A DNA stretch of 40,292 nucleotides. Origin: Prevotellaceae bacterium (GTDB taxonomy: Bacteria > Bacteroidota > Bacteroidia > Bacteroidales > Bacteroidaceae). This document shows positions 8,367-16,125 of this stretch, one piece after another. Position 1 is the first letter of the stretch. Each line of letters starts with the position of its first letter. Location: NCBI GenBank assembly GCA_029226205.1, contig JAQXXT010000089.1:1-40292 (forward strand). Reading direction: 5' to 3'. The notes under the pieces are model-generated. The model had not been told where the DNA came from and did not search any database. It worked only from the letters and a program-made list of their open reading frames with translations. The position numbers and the translations under genes were made by a program.

Positions 8367-8419
8367 CCACAGAGCGCTATATTCAATGATTATGCAAAAA
8401 ATCAACGTGTTTCGCGATC

Positions 8420-8480
8420 GTAAACAACGTATTTACGGGACGTAAACAACAGAGATAATTTTCTCTGCTTGCTGTTTACG
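8420..8480. repeat. CGTAAACA motif cluster and stem-loop
   Basis: CGTAAACAAC occurs at 8420-8429 and again at 8441-8450, spaced 21 bases or two helical turns. ATTTACG lies between them in reverse orientation, and TGTTTACG at 8473-8480 is the inverted partner of 8441-8448. Together with AGAGA (8451-8455) and TCTCT (8462-8466) the last part forms a two-tier hairpin. Either a multi-site operator or a structured RNA fits. Confidence 0.45.
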
Positions 8481-8639
8481 AAATTTTCTTAGTAGAATAG
8501 AACGCTCTGCCTCATAAATGGGTCCGTATAACCTAGAATTACGCTTCTATCCTTCTAGAATAAGAATCCAAAGTAAGCAGCAAATCGTGTAATTTTTGAG
8601 TCAGTCAACTCTTCCGCTATCTGTTTCTTATCATCCACC

Positions 8640-8819
8640 GTAGAGGCGGCCCTTGTGGCCGTCCTGACGCCACGGACGAGACATGATAAATCATGTCCCT
8701 ACATCGTCATGATTAGGGCGGCCACAAGGGCCGCCCCTACGGAGGATCAATTCCGGTTAGGGCGGCCACAAGGGCCGCCCCTACGGTGGATCAAAGGGCT
8801 TGATCCTTCAAGTCCCTAC
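8640..8819. repeat. REP-like cluster (types A, B and C, five copies)
   Basis: An A copy with GTAG on the plus strand (8640-8664) is followed by four copies facing the other way: B at 8678-8702, A at 8716-8740, A at 8760-8784 and C at 8796-8819. Read on the minus strand each of these starts GTAG. The A copies at 8716 and 8760 have perfect 8-bp stems (GGGCGGCC / GGCCGCCC) around loop CTTGT. The B stem is GACATGAT / ATCATGTC. The C stem is GGACTTGA / TCAAGCCC with one mismatch. Spacing is regular (36-44 bases). The layout of one inverted copy followed by direct copies is the same as at 1-141. Confidence 0.78.
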
Positions 8820-8826
8820 TATTGTA

Positions 8827-8857
8827 TTACTTTTTTACTTCTTTAATTTTTTACTCC
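8827..8857. repeat. ACTTTTTT-type low-complexity repeat, copy 1
   Basis: A run of TTTAC/CTTTTTT units contains the 17-mer ACTTTTTTACTTCTTTA, which recurs exactly at 16126-16157. It lies just beyond the stop of the TraB-like gene, where it could supply U-tracts, but no hairpin precedes it. Confidence 0.5.
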
Positions 8858-8861
8858 TAAA

Positions 8862-9728
8862 TTATTCTACAGCCTGAATCTTTACGCCGGCATCAGCGAG
8901 CGCTTTCAGCAGACCATGATTACCACCCACGATGGCAGCGTCGAGGATGAAGAGTGTCGGCTTCTGGATGGACATGTTCTTCACCTTCTCAGCCATGGTC
9001 GGCATACAGCCCACACTGGGACAGACAGAGGAAGTGCCATTCAGCGCATTGGCAACGCCACCGAGGTCACGGAGCTTATAAGCGCTGACAGCCTTGTCAA
9101 GCTGTGCCAGACGGGCCTGATAATCATTGAGGATAGGACGGAGAACGGCCATCTGCTCGCTGGCAGACATATCCTCGAGCTTCTGAGCCATACGGCGTAC
9201 CGGACAGAGACCGTACATACCCATCTGGTTCTTCTGTGCCTGAGCCTTAAACCACTGGTCGAAAGTATGAGTAGGGTCATACTCACCCATGTGGTTGGCA
9301 ACGAAGATCAGCTGGTCGAGCTTGTCGGCAAGAGCGACGGGCGTCAGACCGCCATAGACCTTCTGGATGGCCGGATTGTCGATACCGATACCCTCGTAAG
9401 CCTTGAGAATGGTATTCAGTGACTTCAACTCATCAGCGGAGAGGAACTGGCGGATATTCTTTCCGGCAGGAAGTTCACGCGCCGCGTTGAGGATATTCAC
9501 GCTGTCGGCATCGGGATGGGTGAGAAAGGCCATCCGGTCGGTATGCTGAATAGCTGCCTTCACGGAGTCATCAGGATCGATGATGCCCAGCGGGTTGAGG
9601 AATTTCATCGTAGCAACGACATACGACGGCTTTGCCGTAGAGTCAGTAGGTGTGATACGATAAAGGATTTGTGCTTTTACCGCGACCGTCATGACAGCCA
9701 GCAGTACGAAAAAAAATAATTTTTTCAT
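8862..9728 (-). CDS. TraB/GumN (Tiki-like) family protein, apparently degenerate
   Basis: The 288-residue protein begins with a signal peptide (MKKLFFFVLLAVMTVAVKA), so it is exported. The fold is recognised from two ends of the TraB/GumN family. SYVVATMKF at about 35-43 aligns with the usual SYLxGTxH strand, and PTLFILDAAIVGGNHGLLKAL near the C-terminus aligns with the PTFFAVGAAHLxGxxGLL strand. Both conserved His positions are replaced (by Lys and Ile), so the metal-dependent protease activity proposed for active relatives is probably lost. Three Cys residues (GLCPVRR and VCPSVGC) could form a disulfide in the periplasm. It ends the minus-strand group that starts at the pseudouridine synthase, 62 bases after the metallophosphoesterase gene. 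The assignment rests on motif layout, so moderate confidence. Confidence 0.68.
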   Translation of the reverse strand: MKKLFFFVLLAVMTVAVKAQILYRITPTDSTAKPSYVVATMKFLNPLGIIDPDDSVKAAIQHTDRMAFLTHPDADSVNILNAARELPAGKNIRQFLSADELKSLNTILKAYEGIGIDNPAIQKVYGGLTPVALADKLDQLIFVANHMGEYDPTHTFDQWFKAQAQKNQMGMYGLCPVRRMAQKLEDMSASEQMAVLRPILNDYQARLAQLDKAVSAYKLRDLGGVANALNGTSSVCPSVGCMPTMAEKVKNMSIQKPTLFILDAAIVGGNHGLLKALADAGVKIQAVE

Positions 9729-9790
9729 TGTTTTGGGATAGTGATTAATTTGTAAAGTGAAAAGTTTATATACTTATTCATAGAGAGGAA

Positions 9791-11551
9791 TCATTTACCA
9801 TTGAAATAGTAATGGGCATAGTTCTTAAACGGCTCCGTGACGACATTCTTCGTCGTCTCCTCATAGACATTCCCGAAAGGATCGGTAGCGCGGACTTTCA
9901 CCACGGCATCTTTCCGCTTCGGGATATAGATGAAGAGATGGTTCATGAGCAGATAGCCGTTGCGCTTGCTGATAAACTGATAGCTGACGCTTTTCGAATA
10001 CTTATGATGGTAGCCGGTGGCGAACGCATCCTGTCCCTTGCTGCTGACACGCTGCATAGGATAACTTGTACCGTCCTCAATGGCTACGACTTTCCAGCGG
10101 GAGTCAGCATTGAACACGTTGGCGACAACGGCACCCTTGTCACGTGGAATATCCCAGTCGGCAGAATAACTCTCACCGTTGAAATCGGTATCCGCGCGGA
10201 AGAGCGTCATCTGCTTGTCGGCCGACCAGAACGTACCCTTGTAGTAGTCGCCGACGATCTCACCGTTATAGAAACTATATACATAATAGCCGTTTGGCGT
10301 ACCGCAGATATTGATATTGCTCTGCCAGATATTTCCGCAGGCGGCGGCATGACAGTGCTCCATAAGATGCTTGCCCTGAAAATCTATCTCATGATTGATG
10401 GCGAAATGCGTGTGCCCGCAGAAAAGCTCGAAGCCACCCTTGAACGGCGCCAGCATCTTCAGCAACAGCGGGAGGTTGGAGGACGCGAAATGGCCCTGCT
10501 CCGTAGCGATACCCAGCGGCGTGGCCTGCCGCCAGGGGTTATTGCCAAATGTCAGAGGAATATGATAGCAGAGAATGACCTTCTTCGCGTGAGAAGTCAT
10601 TGCGAGATCCTGACGCAGCCAGGCCAGCTGACTCTTCGTGAGCTGTCCGGGAGAGTAATAGGCTTGATTGCGATAGAACCATACGTCATTGAGACAGACA
10701 TAATGTTCATTGCCACGGTCAAAACTATAATCCTCGGGACCGAAACTCGCTTCCCACTGACGGCGATAGAGGGCCTTGCCATCCTGATCGTGATTGCCGA
10801 TGACGGAGAAGAGAATCATACGCGTGGAACCCATCGCCTTCCGGATCTGGCGTTCCAAGGCGGCATTATAACCACCGTAATACTGTACGTCATCACCCAT
10901 GGAGAGGCCATAGACAGGCATCTCTGCCGGCAGGTTGCTGATAGTCTGTTGGATATCGGCCATCGTCTGCGTCGTGAAACGCTCAAGATCGCTCTTGCTG
11001 ACGGGATTATCACTGGCATCAGTATAATAGGGACTGATGGCATTCGTGATCTGCGGATCGCCGAGAACGAAGAGCTTATAATATTTCTCCACCCCACCCC
11101 TCAGACGCGTGAGCGTGAAGTCGTATTCCTTCTTGTTTTTCTGTAAGGGAAGATAGATACACGCGGTATGGTCCGCATCGGAATGGACGGGGATCGCACA
11201 CGATGCCGGGACCCGGTACCATACGAAACGGGCTGCAGCATTGGGCTTCATACGGTATTCACCGTTACTGTCCGTCTTCACGCACTGGTAACTGTCGGAT
11301 ACAACGACACCAACCATCGGACGGCCTTTGCGATCAGCGAGACGGCCATGGATCGTGTCGGAAACGATAGGCTGCACGGCAGCCTGCGCTTTCTTCAACT
11401 GCTCCACACGCATCTGCAACTGTTTACCGACAACAGCGGAGAGAGAGTCGAGGGTATGAAAATCAGAAGAAGGTTTTTCCCCATCAGCCTGACATCCCTG
11501 CATAGCCATGACAAGGAATGAAAAGATGAAAACGAGAAAAACCTTCTTCAT
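9791..11551 (-). CDS. Calcineurin-like metallophosphoesterase lipoprotein
   Basis: This is a predicted surface or periplasmic phosphoesterase. A lipoprotein signal ends MAMQGC, with C20 as the lipidated residue. An N-terminal beta-sandwich, like the carboxypeptidase regulatory domain or MetallophosN, spans about 65-150 (GRLADRKGRPMVGVVVSD). The calcineurin core carries LGDPQ (163-167), MGDD (218-221), GNHD (252-255), CYH (328-330) and CGHTH (378-382), the five blocks that bind two metal ions. The first block has Gln where many relatives have His (GDxH). A C-terminal beta domain typical of the Bacteroidota group covers about 430-586. The gene lies 14 bases after asnS and is probably co-transcribed with it. 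The substrate cannot be told; phosphomonoester and phosphodiester substrates both occur in the superfamily. Confidence 0.87.
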   Translation of the reverse strand: MKKVFLVFIFSFLVMAMQGCQADGEKPSSDFHTLDSLSAVVGKQLQMRVEQLKKAQAAVQPIVSDTIHGRLADRKGRPMVGVVVSDSYQCVKTDSNGEYRMKPNAAARFVWYRVPASCAIPVHSDADHTACIYLPLQKNKKEYDFTLTRLRGGVEKYYKLFVLGDPQITNAISPYYTDASDNPVSKSDLERFTTQTMADIQQTISNLPAEMPVYGLSMGDDVQYYGGYNAALERQIRKAMGSTRMILFSVIGNHDQDGKALYRRQWEASFGPEDYSFDRGNEHYVCLNDVWFYRNQAYYSPGQLTKSQLAWLRQDLAMTSHAKKVILCYHIPLTFGNNPWRQATPLGIATEQGHFASSNLPLLLKMLAPFKGGFELFCGHTHFAINHEIDFQGKHLMEHCHAAACGNIWQSNINICGTPNGYYVYSFYNGEIVGDYYKGTFWSADKQMTLFRADTDFNGESYSADWDIPRDKGAVVANVFNADSRWKVVAIEDGTSYPMQRVSSKGQDAFATGYHHKYSKSVSYQFISKRNGYLLMNHLFIYIPKRKDAVVKVRATDPFGNVYEETTKNVVTEPFKNYAHYYFNGK

Positions 11552-11565
11552 ATTGATAATCTAAA

Positions 11566-12957
11566 TTAGAATTCTGCGTTCTTCGGTGTACGCGGGAACG
11601 GGATGACGTCACGGATGTTCTGCATACCCGTGACAAAGAGGATCAGACGCTCGAAACCAAGGCCGAAACCGGCGTGAGGACAAGAGCCATACTTTCGGGT
11701 ATCGAGATACCACTTGTAGTTAGCCTCATCCATGCCACGGCGCTCCATCTCGGCCGTCAACTTGCCATAGTCTTCCTCACGGACACTACCGCCGATGATC
11801 TCACCGATACGCGGGAAGAGGACATCGGTGCCCTGCATGGTCTTGCCATCGGGGTTCTTCTTCATATAGAAGGCCTTGATCTCCGTAGGATAGTCGGTCA
11901 TGATAACCGGACGCTTGAAATGCTCCTCTACGAGATAGCGCTCATGCTCGGAAGCAAGGTCCATGCCCCAGCCAGTGACAGGGAACTCGAACTTATGACC
12001 GTTCTTCTGGGCCTCTTCAAGGATCTTGATGCCCTCGGTATAAGGCAGACGGACGAAATCTTCCTTGATGACGCTCTGCAGTGTTTCGAGAAGATGCTTG
12101 TCGATCATCTTGTTGAGGAAAGCAAGGTCATCCTGGCAGTTCTCCAGTGCCCAACGGACACAATACTTGATGAAGTCCTCCTCGAGGTCCATCAGCTCAT
12201 CCTTATCCATGAAGGCTATCTCCGGCTCAATCATCCAGAACTCAGCGAGATGGCGCGGCGTGTTGCTGTTCTCTGCACGGAACGTAGGACCGAACGTGTA
12301 GATAGCACCGAGGGCCGTAGCGCCGAGCTCTCCCTCGAGCTGTCCGGAGACAGTGAGGTTCGTCTTGCGGCCAAAGAAGTCAGCGTCGTAGTCAACCTTG
12401 CCGTCCTTGGCACAACGGTCGAGATCGAGCGTCGTCACCTGGAACATCTGGCCGGCTCCCTCAGCGTCACTGGCTGTGATCAGTGGTGTATTGAAATAGT
12501 AGAAGCCATGATCATGGAAATACTTATGAATGGCGATGGCCATATTATGGCGGATACGGAAGACGGCACCGAACGTGTTCGTACGCAGACGAAGATGAGC
12601 ATACTTACGCATGTACTCAAAGCTCTGGCCTTTCTTCTGCATGGGATAGTCATTGGGACAGAGACCATAGATCGTGATCTTCTTACTCTGAATCTCGACA
12701 CTCTGGCCCTTGCCCTGACTCTCTACGAGGACGCCCTCACAAGCGATGCACGCACCGGTAGTGATAGACTTCAGATCCTCCTCAGACATCGTCGACGGAT
12801 CGACGACGAGCTGGATATTCTTGATGGTGCTGCCATCGTTCAAGGCAATGAAATCCACGGCCTTGGAAGAACGATGACTGCGCACCCATCCTTTTACTAA
12901 GATGTCTTTGTTTACGTCGGTGCTGCGAAGGGCATCAACGACTTTTGTTCTTTTCAT
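11566..12957 (-). CDS. asnS: Asparaginyl-tRNA synthetase
   Basis: AsnS charges tRNA-Asn with asparagine in the cytoplasm. The 463-residue class II synthetase has an N-terminal OB-fold anticodon-binding domain ([20 protein letters not shown], about 21-40). The catalytic core carries motif 2 in [10 protein letters not shown] and motif 3 in [15 protein letters not shown] near the C-terminus. The [15 protein letters not shown] segment and the ending PFPRTP are characteristic of AsnS rather than AspS. Its presence means Asn-tRNA is made directly rather than only through the GatCAB amidotransferase. The gene starts 24 bases after the stop of the pseudouridine synthase gene, so the two are likely one transcript linking translation functions. 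No T-box or other leader is visible. Confidence 0.95.
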   Translation of the reverse strand: MKRTKVVDALRSTDVNKDILVKGWVRSHRSSKAVDFIALNDGSTIKNIQLVVDPSTMSEEDLKSITTGACIACEGVLVESQGKGQSVEIQSKKITIYGLCPNDYPMQKKGQSFEYMRKYAHLRLRTNTFGAVFRIRHNMAIAIHKYFHDHGFYYFNTPLITASDAEGAGQMFQVTTLDLDRCAKDGKVDYDADFFGRKTNLTVSGQLEGELGATALGAIYTFGPTFRAENSNTPRHLAEFWMIEPEIAFMDKDELMDLEEDFIKYCVRWALENCQDDLAFLNKMIDKHLLETLQSVIKEDFVRLPYTEGIKILEEAQKNGHKFEFPVTGWGMDLASEHERYLVEEHFKRPVIMTDYPTEIKAFYMKKNPDGKTMQGTDVLFPRIGEIIGGSVREEDYGKLTAEMERRGMDEANYKWYLDTRKYGSCPHAGFGLGFERLILFVTGMQNIRDVIPFPRTPKNAEF

Positions 12958-12981
12958 TCTTGTGTTTGTTTATTCTGTCGT

Positions 12982-14487
12982 TTACTCGAAAGCACCCATA
13001 CGAAGCATATCGACTTCCTTCTCCGTCAGGAAACGCCAGTCACCACGGCGGAGACCCTTCTTCGTCAGACCGGCAAACTGCACACGGTCAAGTTTCGTGA
13101 CACGGTAACCGAGACTCTCGAAGATACGACGGACGATACGGTTCTTACCACTGTGGATCTCAATGCCCACCTGCGTCTTATCCTTCTCGTCGGCATACTG
13201 AATGTCGTCAGCCTTGATATCGCCATCCTCAAGAGTGATTCCCTCTTTGATCTGCTCCATATCATGGGCAGTGACAGGCTTGTCGAGGTGAACATGATAT
13301 ACTTTCTTCTTCAGGAACTTCGGATGCGTGAGCTTGCTGGCCAGATCACCATCGTTCGTGAGCAGAAGGACACCCGTGGTGTTACGGTCGAGGCGGCCGA
13401 CAGGATAGATACGCTCCGGGCAGACATCCTGCACGAGATCCATAACGGTCTTGCGCTGCTGGGGATCATCACTCGTCGTGACATAACCCTTAGGCTTGTT
13501 GAGCAATACATAGACCTTCTTCTCCAGTGTCACAGGCTGATCGTGGAACTTCACCTCGTCGGAGCGCAGCACCTTCGTACCGAGCTCGGTGACGACATTG
13601 CCATTGACGGTGACGACACCGCTCTGGATGAACTCATCAGCCTCACGACGGGAACAAACACCGGCATTGGCCAGGAACTTGTTCAAACGAATCGGCTCGT
13701 TGGGATCAACATTCTCCTCCTTATATTCTATACGCTTCTTCAGACTGTACTTGGCATTGGGATCATAACCCGGCGTATGCTGACGGGGCTGATAGCCACG
13801 CTGCGGGCCTTTATTATAACCGCCCTGCTGGGGACGGCCGTAACCGCCCTGACGCTGATAGCCACCCTGCTGGGGACGACCGTAACCGCCCTGACGCTGA
13901 TAGCCGCCCTGCTGGGGACGACCATAACCGCCCTGACGCTGATAGCCACCCTGCTGACGGGGCTGGTAGCCACCCTGACGAGGCTGGTAGCCACCCTGCT
14001 GACCCTGATAGCCGCCCTGCTGACCATCCTCACCATTCTGATTGTAACGGGGACGATAGCCGCCCTGCTGACGACTCTGGTAACCACCCTGGCGACCCTG
14101 ATAGCCTCCCTGACGGCCCTGATAACCGCCACGGCTCTGATAGCCACCCTGCTGACGGGGCTGATAACCGCCCTGACGAGACTGATAACTATTCTGACGG
14201 GGCTGATAGCCACCCTCGTGAGGTGTATGCTCGCTATTGCCGGCACCTCCTAAGGCTGCGCCGAATCCCTCCGGACGGAAACCGCCCTCACCGGAAGATT
14301 GACCACGGTCACTGCTGTAGGCACGCTGAGCGCCGATACGCGGACGATGGGGACGAGCTCCCGGTGTTGTTGTACCATGATAGTTTCTCTGGTAAGAACT
14401 GCTGCCTGCAGGTGCGTAGCCCTCGCGGCTGCTGTCTTTCTTCTCTACAGGTGCATCCTGTGTCTTGTTGTCTAATTCCTGATCCAT
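12982..14487 (-). CDS. RsuA/RluB-family pseudouridine synthase with Gly/Gln/Tyr/Arg-rich N-terminal arm
   Basis: The C-terminal half is a standard RsuA/RluB/E/F enzyme that converts uridine to pseudouridine in rRNA. An S4 RNA-binding domain (IRLNKFLANAGVCSRREADE, 266-285 and on) is followed by the catalytic block GRLDRNTTG, with D367 as nucleophile. The first 245 residues are unusual. After a Ser/Gly/Pro-rich start, residues 92-240 are built of GGYQ, PRQ, GRQ and RQQ repeats with regularly spaced Tyr and Arg and no hydrophobic core. The arm should be disordered and RNA-binding, like RGG/YG domains of RNA chaperones. Part of it is three 42-bp tandem units. The closest named member may be RluB, but the exact target uridine cannot be read from sequence. 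A structured leader precedes the gene. Confidence 0.9.
   Translation of the reverse strand: MDQELDNKTQDAPVEKKDSSREGYAPAGSSSYQRNYHGTTTPGARPHRPRIGAQRAYSSDRGQSSGEGGFRPEGFGAALGGAGNSEHTPHEGGYQPRQNSYQSRQGGYQPRQQGGYQSRGGYQGRQGGYQGRQGGYQSRQQGGYRPRYNQNGEDGQQGGYQGQQGGYQPRQGGYQPRQQGGYQRQGGYGRPQQGGYQRQGGYGRPQQGGYQRQGGYGRPQQGGYNKGPQRGYQPRQHTPGYDPNAKYSLKKRIEYKEENVDPNEPIRLNKFLANAGVCSRREADEFIQSGVVTVNGNVVTELGTKVLRSDEVKFHDQPVTLEKKVYVLLNKPKGYVTTSDDPQQRKTVMDLVQDVCPERIYPVGRLDRNTTGVLLLTNDGDLASKLTHPKFLKKKVYHVHLDKPVTAHDMEQIKEGITLEDGDIKADDIQYADEKDKTQVGIEIHSGKNRIVRRIFESLGYRVTKLDRVQFAGLTKKGLRRGDWRFLTEKEVDMLRMGAFE
13824..13949. repeat. 42-bp tandem repeat x3 inside the pseudouridine synthase gene
   Basis: Three nearly identical 42-base units encode the peptide QQGGYQRQGGYGRP. 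They differ at only a few silent positions (for example ccac/ccgc and gacc/gcc variants), so they arose by recent tandem duplication. Length variation between strains is likely. Confidence 0.8.
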
Positions 14488-14504
14488 AATGGAGTTTTAA
14501 AATT

Positions 14505-14637
14505 AATGAGTCCCGCCGGCTCTCTCTTCTTGCGAGAGTACTTTGATCACTCAAACCAGCCGGCTGAGACCGTATTCATAAAATAGCTGTTAATTATATA
14601 AAGATGATAATCGTATACAAAAGATGATAATCGAAGA
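14505..14637 (-). promoter_or_regulatory. Structured leader and 13-bp direct repeats upstream of the pseudouridine synthase
   Basis: In the leader, GCCGGCT (14516-14522) and AGCCGGC (14560-14567 area) can pair across about 40 nt. Between them CTCTC and GAGAG form an inner hairpin. Farther upstream the 13-mer AAGATGATAATCG occurs twice, at 14601-14613 and 14621-14633, spaced exactly 20 bases. No convincing TAnnTTTG box is seen. The pair of repeats may be a regulator site, and the hairpins may control translation. Confidence 0.4.
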
Positions 14638-15984
14638 TTACATACCCGTGTAGTTATGCGGCGTGATAGCCATCAGCTCTTTCTTCACGCTGTCGCTGAC
14701 GTTGAGATCCTGGATAAAGGCATGGATGGTCTCCTCCGTCATGTGCTTGTTCGTACGCGTGAGGGCTTTCAAAGCCTCGTAAGGATGGGGATAACCCTCA
14801 CGGCGCAGGATCGTCTGGATAGCCTCTGCGACGACAGCCCATGTGTTGTCGAGGTCCTCGTTGATCTTCTCCTGGTTGAGGATGAGTTTGCGGAGGCCCT
14901 TGAGCGTGCTCTGGATGGCGATGATGCTGTGACCCATGGGAACACCGATGTTACGGAGCACCGTGGAATCGGTGAGGTCTCGCTGCAGACGGCTCACGGG
15001 GAGCTTCATAGCGAGGAACTGCAGGAAAGCGTTGGCAATTCCGAGGTTACCCTCACTGTTCTCGTAGTCAATCGGGTTGACTTTATGAGGCATAGCGCTG
15101 GAGCCGACCTCTCCGGCCTTGATCTTCTGCTTGAAATACTCCATGGAGATATACATCCACATATCACGGTCGAGGTCGATGATGATCGTATTGATGCGGC
15201 GCATGGCGTCGAAGACGGATCCCAGATGGTCATAGTTGCTGATCTGCGTCGTCCACTGCTCACGCTCCAGACCGAGCTTCTCACTGACAAAGCAGTTGCC
15301 GAAAGCACGCCAGTCATAATCGGGATAAGCGACATGATGGGCATTGAAATTACCCGTAGCACCACCAAACTTCGCCGTGAGCTTACAAGCCTTCAGTGAT
15401 TTCAACTGTTCGGTGAGGCGATAGACGAAAACCTCGATCTCCTTACCCAGACGTGTCGGCGATGCCGGCTGGCCGTGGGTCTTGGCGAGCATAGGCACGT
15501 CTTTCCACTCTTCAGCGTAGGTCTGCAACTGATCAATAAGTTCCTGTACTTGTGGGTAGTAGACATTATTAAGAGCCTCCTTCAAAGAAAGGGGCACACT
15601 CGTATTGTTGATATCCTGAGACGTGAGACCGAAATGGATAAACTCCTTATAGGCCTCAAGACCGCCGATAGCGTCAAACTGTTCCTTGATATAATACTCC
15701 ACAGCCTTGACATCATGATTCGTCACTTTCTCGATGTCCTTCACGCGCTGCGCTCCCTCCTCATTGAAGTTGCGGTAGATGTCACGCAGACGATCAAAGA
15801 GAGAATGATCGAAAGAAGCCAACTGCGGAAGGGGAAGCTCGCATAACGTGATGAAATACTCAATCTCTACACGTATACGATAACGAATAAGAGCATACTC
15901 GGAAAAGTAGTCTGCCAAAGGCTCTGTCTTACTTCTATAGCGACCGTCGATGGGCGATATCGCTGTCAACTGATCCAATTTCAT
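14638..15984 (-). CDS. purB: Adenylosuccinate lyase
   Basis: PurB catalyses two fumarate-releasing steps: SAICAR to AICAR in IMP synthesis, and adenylosuccinate to AMP. The 448-residue protein is a member of the fumarase/aspartase superfamily. The signature loop is GSSAMPHKVNP (294-304). Catalytic-region motifs TSQDINNTS (121-129) and KTHGQPASPT (168-177, H170) are present, and NFNAHH (212-217) matches the E. coli-type enzyme. Length and start (MKLDQLTAISPIDGRYRS) fit the E. coli PurB subgroup rather than the shorter B. subtilis form. It is monocistronic here, with its own strong promoter (16019-16049). guaB, acting in the other IMP branch, lies about 10 kb away. Confidence 0.96.
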   Translation of the reverse strand: MKLDQLTAISPIDGRYRSKTEPLADYFSEYALIRYRIRVEIEYFITLCELPLPQLASFDHSLFDRLRDIYRNFNEEGAQRVKDIEKVTNHDVKAVEYYIKEQFDAIGGLEAYKEFIHFGLTSQDINNTSVPLSLKEALNNVYYPQVQELIDQLQTYAEEWKDVPMLAKTHGQPASPTRLGKEIEVFVYRLTEQLKSLKACKLTAKFGGATGNFNAHHVAYPDYDWRAFGNCFVSEKLGLEREQWTTQISNYDHLGSVFDAMRRINTIIIDLDRDMWMYISMEYFKQKIKAGEVGSSAMPHKVNPIDYENSEGNLGIANAFLQFLAMKLPVSRLQRDLTDSTVLRNIGVPMGHSIIAIQSTLKGLRKLILNQEKINEDLDNTWAVVAEAIQTILRREGYPHPYEALKALTRTNKHMTEETIHAFIQDLNVSDSVKKELMAITPHNYTGM

Positions 15985-16018
15985 AGGTGATCTGTTAATT
16001 ATATATCTGATTACCGTG

Positions 16019-16049
16019 CAAAGTTAATCATATTTCTTGATTTTACAAA
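16019..16049 (-). promoter_or_regulatory. purB promoter, Bacteroidota type
   Basis: On the minus strand TTTG (16049-16046) is followed by 19 nt and TAACTTTG (16026-16019), an exact consensus match. The purB ATG is at 15984, about 30 nt downstream of the expected start site. No purine riboswitch is visible in the short leader. Confidence 0.78.
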
Positions 16050-16125
16050 ATATTCGTTCCGAAAATCAAGGCACCACACGCTTTTTTATGTTTTTTTGCT
16101 TAATCATGGCTTTTCTATTTCCCTG

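Larger units (their letters stand above)
8098..8639. other. Gene-free intergenic region with palindromes
   Basis: No convincing coding region is seen on either strand; the small open frames lack family similarity and promoters. The stretch is AT-rich compared with its neighbours. It holds a 26-bp imperfect palindrome (8341-8366) and a group of CGTAAACA motifs ending in a stem-loop (8420-8480). It could carry a regulatory site, a small RNA or the remnant of a lost gene. Confidence 0.5.

Noticed and set aside
8199..8423. 74-residue open frame in the gene-free region
   Set aside because: It has no recognisable family, no -7 box, and overlaps the operator-like palindrome; probably chance.
13153..14253. 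Long open frame antisense to the pseudouridine synthase gene
   Set aside because: It is a Leu/Ile/Thr-rich mirror of the Gly/Gln/Tyr/Arg repeat arm, lacks a promoter and any family motif, and the minus-strand gene has clear S4 and catalytic motifs.
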